Shown piece by piece: positions 51,832 to 61,859 of a stretch of 64,000 bases of DNA (positions are counted from its first letter, which is position 1; every line of letters starts with the position of its first letter). Source of the stretch: Gammaproteobacteria bacterium. Lineage in GTDB: Bacteria > Pseudomonadota > Gammaproteobacteria > Steroidobacterales > Steroidobacteraceae. Location: positions 1 through 64,000 of the forward strand of contig JAIBJM010000004.1 of assembly GCA_020029535.1 (NCBI GenBank), in the 5' to 3' direction. The translations under genes were made by a program, and so were the position numbers. Below the pieces are notes generated by a model. It was given only the letters and a program-made list of their open reading frames with translations, made no database searches and was not told where the DNA came from.

Positions 51832-52708
51832 GTTCCGCGATGCGCTGCGCCTGACGCGGCAGCAGCATGCCGAACCCCTGCCGACTGCAGAACTGTTCCA
51901 GCGCCGTCAGATCGGGCCGGCGCCGCTGCAGGTCGCCATGCGCCGTGCCCAGCGGCGCATCGCAGTGGATTCGCGTCAGCGAACGGGCGAAAAAAGCGGC
52001 CTCGCGATGCACCAGCAGCCTGCGCGCCAGCTGCGCCGCGCCTCGCAGCGGCAGTGATGCCACCGCTGTCAGATCCGCGTACAGCGCCTCCAGCGATTCG
52101 AAGTACGCCAGCAGCGCGGCGGCCGTCTTCGGTCCTATGCCGGGCACACCGGGAATGTTGTCCACGCTGTCGCCGCGCAACGCCAGATAATCGGCAATGC
52201 GCTCGGGGCGCGCGCCGAAACGCCCGGGAATCTCGTGATAGCGGTACTCGGCCGCGTCGCTGTAATCCCAGAACACATCGCCCGGTCCGATCAGCTGCGC
52301 CAGATCCTTGTCGCGCGACACCACGGTCACGCGCAGCCCGGCAGCGCGCACCTGCTGCGCCAGCGTGCCGATCAGATCGTCCGCCTCGTACTCGGCGCTG
52401 GCGAACTCCGCCACACCCAGGTGCCGGCAGAACTCGCGGCACAGCGCGAACTGGCGCTTCAGCTCGGGCGGCGCGGCCTCGCGGTTGGCCTTGTAGGCCG
52501 GAAAAATGCGCTGCCGGTGACCATTGCCCTGACTTTCATCGAAAGCCACCGCCAGATAGTGGGGGCGGCGGCGCTCGATCAGCTCGGCCAGAAAGCGCGC
52601 GAACCCATACAGCGCATGGGTCGGATTGCCGGCGTCGTCGCGCAGTTCGGGCGGCATCGAATACCAGGCCCGGAACACATACACCGACGCATCGATCAGA
52701 TAAACCAA
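51818..52708 (-). CDS. 5'-3' exonuclease (Pol I N-terminal/ExoIX-like)
   Basis: A 296-residue stand-alone version of the DNA polymerase I 5' nuclease. Acidic motifs are LIDASVYVFRAW (Asp6), VAFDESQG, YEADDLIGTLA and VSRDKDLAQL; a helix-hairpin-helix follows (DSVDNIPGVPGIGPKTAAALL). The fold is that of flap/RNA-primer removing nucleases such as E. coli Xni, but longer than Xni (251). It is divergent from the DUF502 gene. Confidence 0.93.
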   Translation of the reverse strand: MVYLIDASVYVFRAWYSMPPELRDDAGNPTHALYGFARFLAELIERRRPHYLAVAFDESQGNGHRQRIFPAYKANREAAPPELKRQFALCREFCRHLGVAEFASAEYEADDLIGTLAQQVRAAGLRVTVVSRDKDLAQLIGPGDVFWDYSDAAEYRYHEIPGRFGARPERIADYLALRGDSVDNIPGVPGIGPKTAAALLAYFESLEALYADLTAVASLPLRGAAQLARRLLVHREAAFFARSLTRIHCDAPLGTAHGDLQRRRPDLTALEQFCSRQGFGMLLPRQAQRIAELRAS

Positions 52709-52770
52709 CTGCAGCCCCGGAAAACGCGACGCAGCAGTTTTGCACGGCCGAGTGTTCTAGGATAGCGGCG

Positions 52771-53379
52771 GTGAATACACGCCTTCCCAAACGCAGCATC
52801 TGGAAACGTCTCGGCAGCATACTGTTGAAAGGATTGGTCACCATCTTGCCGATCGGACTGACCATCTACTTTGTCTACTGGCTGGGCGTGACCACCGAAG
52901 CACTGCTGTCAACGCCGATCAGGCTCATCGTCGACGATGCCAACTACTGGCCCGGCATGGGTCTGGTGGTTGGCTTCGTGCTGTTGTTCGTCGTGGGCCT
53001 GGCCGTCAACGCCTTCGTGGTGCGCAGGGCGCTGGGTTACGGCGAGGAACTGGTGCTGCGCGTGCCGGTGGTCAAGACCGTGTACGCCGCCATCCGCGAC
53101 ATGACGCGGCTGGTCAATACCGGCGGGCGCAAGAGCGAACTGCAACGCGTGGTGACCGTGCGCATCGGCACGATGCGCCTGCTCGGCTTCGTGACGCAGG
53201 AGAACGCCGCGCAGCTCGGTATCGGATCCGGACATGACACGGTGGCCGTCTATCTGCCGATGAGCTACCAGATTGGTGGCTACACCGTATACCTGCCCAA
53301 GAGCGACATCGAACACATCGATCTCACCATCGAACAGGCCATGCGCATCGCGCTGACCGCCGGCGTGCAGGGCAAATAA
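52771..53379 (+). CDS. DUF502 family membrane protein
   Basis: 202 residues from GTG 52771 (in-frame sequence before it reads through the antisense exonuclease and is spurious). There are two transmembrane helices (about 15–38 and 53–80: [40 protein letters not shown]), then a beta-rich cytoplasmic domain ([31 protein letters not shown]), matching DUF502 proteins. Function unknown. Confidence 0.88.
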   Translation: MNTRLPKRSIWKRLGSILLKGLVTILPIGLTIYFVYWLGVTTEALLSTPIRLIVDDANYWPGMGLVVGFVLLFVVGLAVNAFVVRRALGYGEELVLRVPVVKTVYAAIRDMTRLVNTGGRKSELQRVVTVRIGTMRLLGFVTQENAAQLGIGSGHDTVAVYLPMSYQIGGYTVYLPKSDIEHIDLTIEQAMRIALTAGVQGK

Positions 53380-53389
53380 CGACAGACGC

Positions 53390-55273
53390 TCAAGGCCCGC
53401 CCGGCTCCAACGGCAGGCGCACGATGAATTCGCTGCCGCATCCACTGCCATCGCTGCGCACCTGTACCGATCCGCCATGCAGCTCGATCAAACGCCGCGT
53501 CAGTGTCAGCCCGATGCCAAGACCGCCCGGCGAGTGCTCGCGCACATGACGCACCTGGGTGAACATGTCGAAAATGCGCTCCTGCATCTCCGGTGCAATA
53601 CCGACGCCCGTGTCCCTGACGGACACCACCGCCTCGTCGCCTTCACGACGCGCCACGAGCCAGATCTCTCCTTGCGGCACGTTGTACTTGGACGCGTTGT
53701 TCAACAGATTGATGAACGCCTGCGTCAGTCGCACCGCATCGGCCTGCAGCCACAGCGGCTGCTCCGGCAGTGAAAAGTCGAGACGTTGCTCGGCCGAGTC
53801 GATGATGGGCTGCAGCGTCTCCATCGCGTGCTGCAGGGCGTCGATGAGATCAGTACGCTCGCGGCGCAGTTCCAGAGTGCCGCGGCTGATACGGCTGGCG
53901 TCCAGCAGGTCATCGATCAGCCGCACCATGTGCGCCAGCTGACGTTCCATTATCACGCGTGCCTGTTCGATGCGCTGCGGGCTGCCGGCGGCGTGCTTGA
54001 TCAGATAAACCGAGTTACGCAGCGGAGCCAGCGGATTGCGCAGTTCATGCGCCAGCGTGGCAATGAACTCGTCCTTGCGCCGATCCGCTTCCCGCAGCTG
54101 TTCGCGGGTGTTGGCGCTATCGGTGATGTCGGTGTTGATCTCCAGCATGCCACTGCGATTCTCGGTGTCCAGTGCCCAGCGCGAAGCGACGATGACGCGG
54201 CGACCGTCGCGGGCTGTGTGGATCGCCTCTCCTGCCCAGCGTCCCTCGTTGCGCACCTCCTCAAGTATCTGCGGCAGCGGTTGGGGAAACAGGGTCTGCA
54301 ACAGCTGATGCGGATCGCGGCCCATCGCCTCGGCGGCGCTCCAGCCGTACAACGCAACCGCGCCCTGGTTCCAGTAGCTGATGCGATCGGCGGCATCACG
54401 AACGATGATGGCTTCCTGCGTCAGATCCAGCAGCCGTGCCCGCTCAGCCAGCGCACGCTCGGCAACCAGCCGCGCCTCGCGGGCCTGTTCCAGCTCGACG
54501 TGCAGTGGCAACCCGAAACGTCGCACTTCGCGCGTGCCTGCGATGGCGCCAATCAGCATGTACAGACCGCCGGCGTACTGCGCAGCGCGCACGGTCCAGC
54601 CAAGCAGAGTTCCGGTTACGCTGAGCAGCATCAGTCCGACCGCGCTGATGGCCAGCAGCAGCAGACCCAGGTAGTACGGCCGCAGAAATGGCGATTGGGC
54701 GCTTTGTCGCTGGCTGGCCATCAGCACGGCCGTACTCAGCAGCATGGCGACGGTTGTTGCCAGCACCCCCGTGCGCACGGGGGTGCCGCCACTGCCCTGG
54801 ACGAAAAAGGTGGGCCACCAGCCCTGCTGCGCGCCAAACAGGATCCCCAGAACGACGATGAATGCGGTGGACAACGCCACCGCCAGCGCACCGCCCGGAT
54901 TGCCGAAGGTCCGTTCCTGTCGCCCGAGGATTGCAGCAAACAGATGGCACAGCGTGGAACAGCACAAGCCCAGATTGTGGACGGTGATGACGTTGTTGGT
55001 AACGCTGCCGCCCAGCCCGGCCAGCAGTGAGGTGCTGGCCCAGATCACCATGGCACAGGCCAGCATCAGCGATGCCGCATCGCCATTGTCGAGGAAAGTC
55101 TTCGATGCCAACACCGCAATGAAGGCTGCGGTACCGAACAGGAATACGCCGTTCAGCAGGATCAGCGCCAACGCCGATTCATGGACTGTCTGCGATCCCT
55201 GCAGCCACAGCAACAGGATGGCCAGTGGAAATATCACCGGCGGTAGCCATGCCAGACTCGACAGCCGGATCAA
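53390..55273 (-). CDS. Membrane-bound PAS histidine kinase (MASE4-like sensor)
   Basis: About 627 residues. The most plausible start is TTG 55273, overlapping the HNH stop (TTGA); no ATG lies in the first membrane segment, and the strand-continuous frame upstream is spurious. About eight transmembrane helices (residues 1–260) resemble a MASE4-type sensor ([20 protein letters not shown]). PAS follows (about 280–395; [20 protein letters not shown]), then HisKA with His409 ([16 protein letters not shown]) and HATPase ([44 protein letters not shown]). No response regulator is adjacent. Confidence 0.85.
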   Translation of the reverse strand: MIRLSSLAWLPPVIFPLAILLLWLQGSQTVHESALALILLNGVFLFGTAAFIAVLASKTFLDNGDAASLMLACAMVIWASTSLLAGLGGSVTNNVITVHNLGLCCSTLCHLFAAILGRQERTFGNPGGALAVALSTAFIVVLGILFGAQQGWWPTFFVQGSGGTPVRTGVLATTVAMLLSTAVLMASQRQSAQSPFLRPYYLGLLLLAISAVGLMLLSVTGTLLGWTVRAAQYAGGLYMLIGAIAGTREVRRFGLPLHVELEQAREARLVAERALAERARLLDLTQEAIIVRDAADRISYWNQGAVALYGWSAAEAMGRDPHQLLQTLFPQPLPQILEEVRNEGRWAGEAIHTARDGRRVIVASRWALDTENRSGMLEINTDITDSANTREQLREADRRKDEFIATLAHELRNPLAPLRNSVYLIKHAAGSPQRIEQARVIMERQLAHMVRLIDDLLDASRISRGTLELRRERTDLIDALQHAMETLQPIIDSAEQRLDFSLPEQPLWLQADAVRLTQAFINLLNNASKYNVPQGEIWLVARREGDEAVVSVRDTGVGIAPEMQERIFDMFTQVRHVREHSPGGLGIGLTLTRRLIELHGGSVQVRSDGSGCGSEFIVRLPLEPGGP

Positions 55274-55941
55274 CTGAGCCAGCGCTGGATCCGGTCGTGC
55301 AGCGGGCTGGAGCGCGGGAAATGCGCCAGCAGATATTCCATCTGGTCGGCCAGCACGCGCCGGCCCTTGAGGAATATGTACTCGGCATAGGTGGGCGTGA
55401 ACGGCACCGCGATCAGCTGCATTTTGGCCTGTTCCGGCGTGCGCCAGGCCTTGGTGTTGTTGCAGCGGCGGCAGGCCGCCACCACATTGGTCCAGACGTC
55501 CTGTCCGCCCTGGCTGAAGGGCCTGACATGATCGCGCGACAGTTCCCTGCCGCCGAATCTGCCGCCGCAGTACATGCACAGATGCGCATCGCGACGAAAC
55601 AGCGTTTCGTTGTTCAGCGGCGGCACGTAGTCGTGATGGATGTTGCCGGGATTGCCGGTATGGCCGACGGTGGCAACGATCGAACTGACCTCGACCACAG
55701 TGCGCCGGCCGGTCATGGCACTGAAGCCGCCATGCAGCCGGTAAAGCAGCGAACCGCAGGTATAGGCCACCTGGGCCTGGTGATACAGACGCGCCGCTTC
55801 GCGATAGTCGATCCACTCCAGCGGCATGCCGGACACGTCGGTCCGCAACACCATCTGCGTCAGACCATGCGCGGCCGTGTGAACGATCAATCGACTGTCG
55901 TCCTCCGCATTGGTCCGAGTCGCATTGGCGCTGGAACTCAT
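55270..55941 (-). CDS. HNH endonuclease family protein
   Basis: 223 residues from ATG 55941. The N-terminal 110 residues have no recognised motif. The HNH module has C122-x2-C125 (LCMYCGG), DH 137–138 (LSRDHVRPFSQGG), Asn152 and C157-x2-C160 (CRRCNNTK), as in McrA/5-methylcytosine-type HNH proteins. No methylase or other restriction gene is near. Overlaps the histidine kinase start by four bases and is divergent from pntAA. Confidence 0.88.
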   Translation of the reverse strand: MSSSANATRTNAEDDSRLIVHTAAHGLTQMVLRTDVSGMPLEWIDYREAARLYHQAQVAYTCGSLLYRLHGGFSAMTGRRTVVEVSSIVATVGHTGNPGNIHHDYVPPLNNETLFRRDAHLCMYCGGRFGGRELSRDHVRPFSQGGQDVWTNVVAACRRCNNTKAWRTPEQAKMQLIAVPFTPTYAEYIFLKGRRVLADQMEYLLAHFPRSSPLHDRIQRWLS

Positions 55942-56011
55942 CCGTGTAAGATAAGGCAGATATATGCGAGACTTCAACGCACGACAGATTACGTCCGTTG
56001 GGGGCCTTTGA

Positions 56012-57139
56012 ATGCCAGTTACGGTCGGGGCGCTGAAAGAAACGCGCCAGGGGGAAACACGCGTCAGTCTCACCCCCGAGATTGCCGACAAGCTTGCTGC
56101 CGCCGGTACGCGCGTATTGCTGGAACGCGGCGCCGGCACCGCCGCGCAGTTTCCCGATGCGCTGTATCGCAAGGTGGAATGGGCCGATGCGGCGGCTGTA
56201 GTCGCGCAATCGGACGTACTGCTGACGGTACAACCGCTGGATGAAGCGCAGATTGCAGGCCTGAAAGCCGGCGCCGTGGTCCTCGGCTTCATGCAGGCCC
56301 ATGCGCGCCACGCCGAAGTGCGCGCGCTCAAGGCACGCGGTCTGACCAGCTTTGCCATGGAATTCGTGCCGCGCATTTCGCGCGCGCAGTCGATGGATGC
56401 GCTGTCATCGCAGGCGGCCATTGCCGGCTACAAGGCAGTGTTGATCGCCGCCAATACGCTGGATCGCTTCCTGCCGATGCTGACCACCGCCGCCGGCACC
56501 ATCCGCCCGGCGCAGGTGCTGATTGTGGGCGTGGGTGTGGCCGGACTGCAGGCCATCGCCACCGCGCGCCGGCTCGGCGCGGTGGTCGAAGCCTATGACG
56601 TGCGTAGTGCAACCAAAGAGCAGGTCAAGTCGCTGGGCGCCAAGTTCATCGACACCGGCGTTTCGGCCGAGGGCAGCGGCGGCTATGCGCGCGAGCTGAC
56701 CGCCGAAGAGAAAGCGCAGCAGCAGGAGGTGCTGGACGCGCGCATCGCGCTGGCCGACGCCGTGATCACCACGGCTTCGGTCCCGGGCCGCCAGGCGCCG
56801 CGCATTGTGTCGCGCGCTGCAGTGGAGCGCATGAAGGCCGGCGCGGTAATCATCGACATTGCCGCCGAATCCGGCGGCAATTGCGAACTGACGCGCGCCG
56901 GCGAAACGGTACTGCATAACGGCGTGCGCATCGTCGGGCCGGTCAATCTGCCGGCGCAGCTGGCTTATCACGCCAGCGAGATGTACGCGCGCAATCTGTA
57001 CAACTTCCTCAAGCCCGCCATCGACAAGGATGGCCAGCTGGCCATCGACTGGAACGATGAAGTGTTCGCGCAGGCATGTCTGACCCATGCCGGCACCATT
57101 CGGCATGAGGCCACCCGCAAAGTCGTGGAGGAATCATGA
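56012..57139 (+). CDS. pntAA: NAD(P) transhydrogenase subunit alpha, part 1
   Basis: 375 residues, the soluble NAD(H)-binding domain I of the proton-translocating transhydrogenase that makes NADPH at the cost of the proton gradient. The N-terminal VTVGALKETRQGETRVSLTP and the dinucleotide loop VGVGVAGLQAIATARRLGA (near 171–190) are diagnostic; AESGGNCELT is conserved. The alpha subunit is split here into domain I and domain II genes, as in many alpha- and some gammaproteobacteria. Overlaps pntAB by four bases. Confidence 0.95.
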   Translation: MPVTVGALKETRQGETRVSLTPEIADKLAAAGTRVLLERGAGTAAQFPDALYRKVEWADAAAVVAQSDVLLTVQPLDEAQIAGLKAGAVVLGFMQAHARHAEVRALKARGLTSFAMEFVPRISRAQSMDALSSQAAIAGYKAVLIAANTLDRFLPMLTTAAGTIRPAQVLIVGVGVAGLQAIATARRLGAVVEAYDVRSATKEQVKSLGAKFIDTGVSAEGSGGYARELTAEEKAQQQEVLDARIALADAVITTASVPGRQAPRIVSRAAVERMKAGAVIIDIAAESGGNCELTRAGETVLHNGVRIVGPVNLPAQLAYHASEMYARNLYNFLKPAIDKDGQLAIDWNDEVFAQACLTHAGTIRHEATRKVVEES

Positions 57140-57438
57140 CCGGCATCGTCGCCCTGTACATCTTCATGCTCGCCGCCTTTACCGGCTACGAGGTCATCGC
57201 CAAGGTGCCGGTGATCCTGCACACGCCGCTGATGTCGGGTTCCAACTTCGTGCACGGCATCGTGCTGGTGGGCGCGATGGCGGCGCTGGGTCACGCCGAC
57301 AGCGGCCTCGAGAAAACCATCGGTTTCATCGGCGTGCTGCTGGCTGCCGGCAACGCGGCCGGCGGTTACGTGGTCACCGAGCGCATGCTCGAGATGTTCA
57401 AGAGCAGCGGCAACCGGCCGAAGCCGGGAGCGCATTGA
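57136..57438 (+). CDS. pntAB: NAD(P) transhydrogenase subunit alpha, part 2 (membrane)
   Basis: 100 residues with three or four membrane helices (VALYIFMLAAFTGYEVI; NFVHGIVLVGAMAALGHA; TIGFIGVLLAAGNAAGG). It is the short transmembrane half of the split alpha subunit; P-x-L-H-T-P-L-M is the typical beginning of helix 2. Shares TGATG with pntB, so all three genes are translationally coupled. Confidence 0.95.
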   Translation: MTGIVALYIFMLAAFTGYEVIAKVPVILHTPLMSGSNFVHGIVLVGAMAALGHADSGLEKTIGFIGVLLAAGNAAGGYVVTERMLEMFKSSGNRPKPGAH

Positions 57439-58823
57439 TGGATGCCGCTGCGGTGGGCCTGTTGATACAGGCCAGCTACTTCGTCACGGCCTTCCTGTTC
57501 ATCATGGGCCTGAAGCGCATGAGCTCGCCGGTGACGGCGCGCAGCGGCATCGTGTGGGCCGGCGCCGGCATGCTGGTGGCTACGCTATTCAGCTTCTTCG
57601 AGCCCGGCATCGGCAACTATCCGCTGATCATCGCCGCCATCGTGATCGGCACCGCCGTCGCCTGGATCAGCGGCAAGCGCGTGGCCGTGACCAACATGCC
57701 GCAGATGATTGCGCTGTACAACGGCATGGGCGGTGGCGCCGCCGCAGCCATTGCCGCCGTCGAACTGTATCGCGGCGAGCAATTGCCGCTGACGGTGGGC
57801 ACGCTGGCCGTGATCGGCGGCATCATCGGCGCGGTGTCATTCAGCGGTTCGCTGGTGGCCTTCGGCAAGCTGCAGGGTTTGATCAGGAAGGCCTGGCGCT
57901 TCGGTGGCCAGCAATTCGTCAATCTGCTGATCCTCGGCAGCGCGCTGGTGCTGGGCGGCATGGTGGCCGCCGGCTACAACATTTCGCCTGGCATGGTCAC
58001 CGGCTTCTTTGCGCTGGCGCTGCTGCTGGGACTGACGATGACGCTGCCGATCGGCGGCGCCGACATGCCGGTGGTGATCTCGCTGTACAACGCGCTGACC
58101 GGTCTCGCGGTGGCGTTCGAGGGCTTCGTGCTCGGCAATGCGGCGATGATCATCGCTGGCACCGTGGTCGGCTCGGCCGGCACGCTGCTGACACAGCTGA
58201 TGGCCAGGGCCATGAACCGCTCGCTGGGCAATGTGCTGTTCTCCGGCTTCGGCGACACCGGCAGCACGGTCGCCGCCGGCGAGGTCAAGGGCAGCATGAA
58301 GCCGATTGAAGCCTCGGACGTGGGCGTGATGATGGCCTTCGCACAAAAGGTCATCGTGGTGCCGGGCTATGGCATGGCGGTGGCGCAGGCCCAGCACAAG
58401 GTGTGGGAGCTGTGCCAGCTGTTGATCGAACGCGGCGTGCAGGTGCGCTTCGCCATTCATCCGGTGGCGGGCCGCATGCCGGGCCACATGAATGTGCTGC
58501 TGGCGGAGGCCGGCGTGCCCTACGACCTGATCGCCGATCTCGACGAGGTCAACGGCGAATTCGAGACCACCGATGTGGCGCTGATCATCGGCGCCAACGA
58601 TGTCGTGAATCCGGTGGCGCGCAATGACAAGTCCAGCCCCATCTATGGCATGCCGATCCTGAATGCCGACAAGGCAAAGAATGTCATCGTCATCAAGCGT
58701 GGTCAGGGCGCCGGTTTTTCCGGCGTCGAGAACGCGCTGTTCTATCTGGACAACACGCGCATGCTGTACGGCGACGGCCAGGCCGCCGTTGCGCAGCTGA
58801 TCCAGGCGGTCAAGGCGGTGTAA
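57438..58823 (+). CDS. pntB: NAD(P) transhydrogenase subunit beta
   Basis: 461 residues from ATG 57438. About 250 residues of membrane helices form the proton channel (domain II), then a soluble NADP(H)-binding domain III with VPGYGMAVAQAQHKVWEL, HPVAGRMPGHMNVLLAEA and YDLIADLDEVN. Length is normal. The 3' end overlaps the convergent GNAT gene by 14 bases. Confidence 0.97.
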   Translation: MDAAAVGLLIQASYFVTAFLFIMGLKRMSSPVTARSGIVWAGAGMLVATLFSFFEPGIGNYPLIIAAIVIGTAVAWISGKRVAVTNMPQMIALYNGMGGGAAAAIAAVELYRGEQLPLTVGTLAVIGGIIGAVSFSGSLVAFGKLQGLIRKAWRFGGQQFVNLLILGSALVLGGMVAAGYNISPGMVTGFFALALLLGLTMTLPIGGADMPVVISLYNALTGLAVAFEGFVLGNAAMIIAGTVVGSAGTLLTQLMARAMNRSLGNVLFSGFGDTGSTVAAGEVKGSMKPIEASDVGVMMAFAQKVIVVPGYGMAVAQAQHKVWELCQLLIERGVQVRFAIHPVAGRMPGHMNVLLAEAGVPYDLIADLDEVNGEFETTDVALIIGANDVVNPVARNDKSSPIYGMPILNADKAKNVIVIKRGQGAGFSGVENALFYLDNTRMLYGDGQAAVAQLIQAVKAV

Positions 58824-59307
58824 GTCCTGCCGCGCGGCGCAGCGCGACGCCGGTCAGCCGTTGCATGGTCCATTCATCGAGCGGCCTGGCGCCCTGGCGG
58901 CGATAAAAATCCAGCGCCGGCTCATTCCAGTCCAGCACCGACCATTCCATGCGGCCGCAATCGCGCTCCACGGCAATGCGCGCCACCGCCGCGAACAGCG
59001 CGGCGCCAATGCGGCGACCGCGCCAGGCCGGCAGCACGAACAGATCCTCGAGGTAGATGCCGGGCTTGCCGACGAAGGTGGAGAAGCTGCCGAAGTACAG
59101 CGCGAAACCGACGGCCGTGTCGCCATTCCAGGCCATCAGCACTTCGGCCGCCGGCCGCGGCCCGAACAGCGCGGCGCGCAGCTGCTGCTCGGTGGCCACC
59201 ACCTCATGCGACAGCTGTTCGTATTCGGCCAGTCCACGGATCAGTTCGAGAATATTGGCTGCGTCGCGTTCCCGAGCAGCCTCGATGCGGACTCCGCTGT
59301 CACTCAT
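58810..59307 (-). CDS. GNAT family N-acetyltransferase
   Basis: 165 residues from ATG 59307, with GGGAG upstream. The acetyl-CoA loop is in LPAWRGRRIGAALFAAV, and the fold is typical of the small spermidine/diamine-acetyltransferase-like GNATs (YLEDLFVLPAWRG; WSVLDWNEPALDFYRRQGA). Substrate unknown. Divergent from priA. Confidence 0.88.
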   Translation of the reverse strand: MSDSGVRIEAARERDAANILELIRGLAEYEQLSHEVVATEQQLRAALFGPRPAAEVLMAWNGDTAVGFALYFGSFSTFVGKPGIYLEDLFVLPAWRGRRIGAALFAAVARIAVERDCGRMEWSVLDWNEPALDFYRRQGARPLDEWTMQRLTGVALRRAAGLTPP

Positions 59308-59428
59308 CTTTTCGCTCCCACCCGGTCGTGACGCAATGCGATCTGTGCGATCCTGAATGCGCAGCGTAGCAGTCGATAAATGCCGCAGGAAACGGAACCC
59401 CGGAAGAATCATCCACTTAGCGCAAATC

Positions 59429-59517
59429 GCGCCGCGGCACAGCACCATTTGCATGGTGCCCTGCGGCGCTGAATCGCCAGGCACTACGTAAGCTTTTGTT
59501 TTGAATAGACTTATACT
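59429..59517 (+). promoter_or_regulatory. Inverted repeat and promoter upstream of priA
   Basis: GCGCCGC (59429–59435) pairs with GCGGCGC (59463–59469), and inside it CACCAT pairs with ATGGTG around a TTGC loop (59443–59458), an interrupted hairpin without T-run. About 43 bases further on TATACT (59512–59517) is a good -10 hexamer for priA transcription; the -35 is weak. The hairpin sits just upstream of this -35, where an operator would lie, and also in the leader region of the divergent GNAT gene. Confidence 0.4.
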
Positions 59518-59607
59518 GACATCGGTTGCCGCCTGCACCGTTTGGTTCCCGAACCATATACGCCAACACCCGCCGCCGCCGCGGGCTCATCCACAGACAT
59601 ATCCACA

Positions 59608-61836
59608 GTGAACCAGCCCCCTGACCCGCCGCCGGCGACCATCGTGCGGGTGGTACTGGACCGCCCGCTGCGCGCGGCGCTGGACTACCTGCCGCCCGAC
59701 GGCCGGGGCGCCATCGAAGTGCCTGTCGGTGTCCGCGTGCGCGTGCCGGTGGGTCGTGCGCAGGCCGTCGGTCTGGTGGTGGGCCATGCAACAGAATCGG
59801 CGCTGGATACCGCCAGGCTGAAGCGCGTAGGCGAGGTACTGGACGAAACGCCGCTGCTCTCTGCGCCGCTGCTCGAGCTGCTGCGCTGGACCGCCGACTA
59901 TTACCACCATCCGCCCGGCGAAGTGATCTTCGGCGCGCTGCCGGCGCCGCTGCGCGCGGGTGCCAGCGCCTTGCCGCTCGAAGAACATCTGCAGCTGACG
60001 ACGCTCGGCGCCACGGCGCTGGCCGCCGGCGAATGCCGCCGCGCACCGCGCCAGCTCGAGCTGATGGAAATGCTGGCACGCGCCGCCGGACCAGTGGCCG
60101 CCACCGACCTGCAGCTGATGCTGCCGGACTGGCGCAGTGCTGCCCGCGCATTACGCACGCGCGGCTGGGCCGAACTGCTTGAGCTCACCAATGAAGCTGC
60201 ACCCACCGCGAACGCAGCGCCGGCGCCGCCGGTACCTGCGCTGACCGATGAACAGGCGGCCGCCGTCTCCGCCATCGATGCTGCCACCGGTGGTTTCGTA
60301 TGCCTGGTGCTGCAGGGCGCGACCGGCAGCGGCAAGACCGAGGTGTACCTGCGCACCGTCGAGCGCGCGCTGCAGCGTCACCAGGACGTGCTGGTGCTGG
60401 TGCCCGAAATCGGTCTGACGCCGCAACTGGTGGAGCGCTTCAGCGCGCGCTTCACCGTGCCCATCGCCGTAATGCATTCGGGACTCGCCGATGGCGAACG
60501 GCTGGCGGCCTGGCGCGACGCATGGCGCGGCATGGCGCGCATCGTCATCGGCACCCGCTCGGCGGTGTTCGCGCCGCTGCAGCGACTGGGCCTGATCATC
60601 GTTGATGAGGAACACGACTCGTCGTTCAAGCAGCAGGAGGGCGGCTGTCGTTACTCGGCGCGCGATGTGGCGGTGCGACGCGCGCAGCTGGCCGGGCTGC
60701 CCATCGTGCTGGGCTCGGCAACGCCGGCGCTCGAAACCCTGCACAACGTGGCGCAGCAGCGCTACCAGCGGCTGGCGCTGCCGCGTCGCGCCGACCAGGC
60801 TGCAGCGCCAACGCTGTCGCTGATCGACTTGCGCACCCAGCCCACGCAGGCCGGGCTGTCGCAGTTCGCCATCGATGCCATGCGCCGGCATCTGGCCGAC
60901 GACGGCCAGGTGCTGGTGTTCATCAACCGGCGCGGCTATGCGCCCACATTGCTGTGCACCGCCTGTGGATGGATAGCGCCCTGTCATGCCTGCGACGCCC
61001 GCATGACCGTGCATCGCGGCGCCGACCGGCTGCGCTGCCACTATTGCGGCGCCGACGAACCGTTGCCGCAGCGCTGCGCGCGTTGCGGCTTCGCCGTCAA
61101 GCCGGTGGGCCAGGGCACCGAACGCATTGAAGAAACATTGCGCGCGCTGTTCCCGGAACAGACCCTGGCACGACTGGATCGCGACACGGCGCGACGACCC
61201 AGCGACGCGGAGGCCGTCATGCAGGCCGTACTCGAAGGACGCGCGCGCATTCTGGTGGGCACACAGATGGTCACCAAGGGTCATCACTTCCCCGAGATCA
61301 CGCTGGTGGTGGTGCTGAACGCCGACCAGGGACTGTTCAGTGGCGACTTCCGCGCTCCGGAACGACTGGCGCAGACCATTGTGCAAGTGGCCGGTCGCGC
61401 CGGACGCGAGCTGCGCGCCGGCGAGGTGCTGCTGCAGACCGAGTATCCCGAGCATCCGCTGCTGCAGAACCTGCTGAGCGGCGGCTATGAAGCCTTCGCC
61501 GCCGATGCACTGAAGGAACGCGCTGCCGCCCACTGGCCGCCGTTCAGCCGCATGGCCTTGCTACGCGCTTCGGCCACTTCGCACGCGCAGGTCATCGATT
61601 TTCTTGATGCGGCCCGGCGCAGCGCCGGTCAGGCGCAGGGTCTGCGTCTGCTGGGCCCGGTGGATGCAATGATGGCGCGACGCGCCGGACGTCATCATGC
61701 CCAGCTGTTGCTGGAAAGCGCCGGGCGCACGACATTGCAACGTTTCCTGCAGCAGTGGGTGCCGCAGCTTGAGGCGCTGCCCAGCGCGCGCCGCGTGCGC
61801 TGGGCACTGGACGTGGACCCGCTGGCCGCCGACTGA
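59608..61836 (+). CDS. priA: Primosomal protein N' (replication restart helicase PriA)
   Basis: 742 residues from GTG 59608 (a TTG 66 bases earlier is in frame but adds a low-complexity A/T/P-rich tail). PriA restarts collapsed replication forks. Walker A GATGSGKTE lies near 237, the DEEH box near 333, then the zinc-binding insert (CTACGWIAPCHACDARM, CHYCG, CARCG) and helicase C-terminal motifs (VGTQMVTKGHHFPE, QVAGRAGR). N-terminal DNA-binding region about 1–100. Length matches the family. Confidence 0.97.
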   Translation: MNQPPDPPPATIVRVVLDRPLRAALDYLPPDGRGAIEVPVGVRVRVPVGRAQAVGLVVGHATESALDTARLKRVGEVLDETPLLSAPLLELLRWTADYYHHPPGEVIFGALPAPLRAGASALPLEEHLQLTTLGATALAAGECRRAPRQLELMEMLARAAGPVAATDLQLMLPDWRSAARALRTRGWAELLELTNEAAPTANAAPAPPVPALTDEQAAAVSAIDAATGGFVCLVLQGATGSGKTEVYLRTVERALQRHQDVLVLVPEIGLTPQLVERFSARFTVPIAVMHSGLADGERLAAWRDAWRGMARIVIGTRSAVFAPLQRLGLIIVDEEHDSSFKQQEGGCRYSARDVAVRRAQLAGLPIVLGSATPALETLHNVAQQRYQRLALPRRADQAAAPTLSLIDLRTQPTQAGLSQFAIDAMRRHLADDGQVLVFINRRGYAPTLLCTACGWIAPCHACDARMTVHRGADRLRCHYCGADEPLPQRCARCGFAVKPVGQGTERIEETLRALFPEQTLARLDRDTARRPSDAEAVMQAVLEGRARILVGTQMVTKGHHFPEITLVVVLNADQGLFSGDFRAPERLAQTIVQVAGRAGRELRAGEVLLQTEYPEHPLLQNLLSGGYEAFAADALKERAAAHWPPFSRMALLRASATSHAQVIDFLDAARRSAGQAQGLRLLGPVDAMMARRAGRHHAQLLLESAGRTTLQRFLQQWVPQLEALPSARRVRWALDVDPLAAD

Positions 61837-61859
61837 CGACCGACATAGACTGCACGCCG

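Noticed and set aside
53390-56311. Apparent 973-residue kinase with N-terminal extension
   Set aside because: The extension runs out of frame through the HNH gene on the same strand and into the antisense of pntAA; no family feature is present there.
60151-61533. Long minus-strand open frame opposite priA
   Set aside because: Antisense shadow; PriA motifs on the plus strand are intact.
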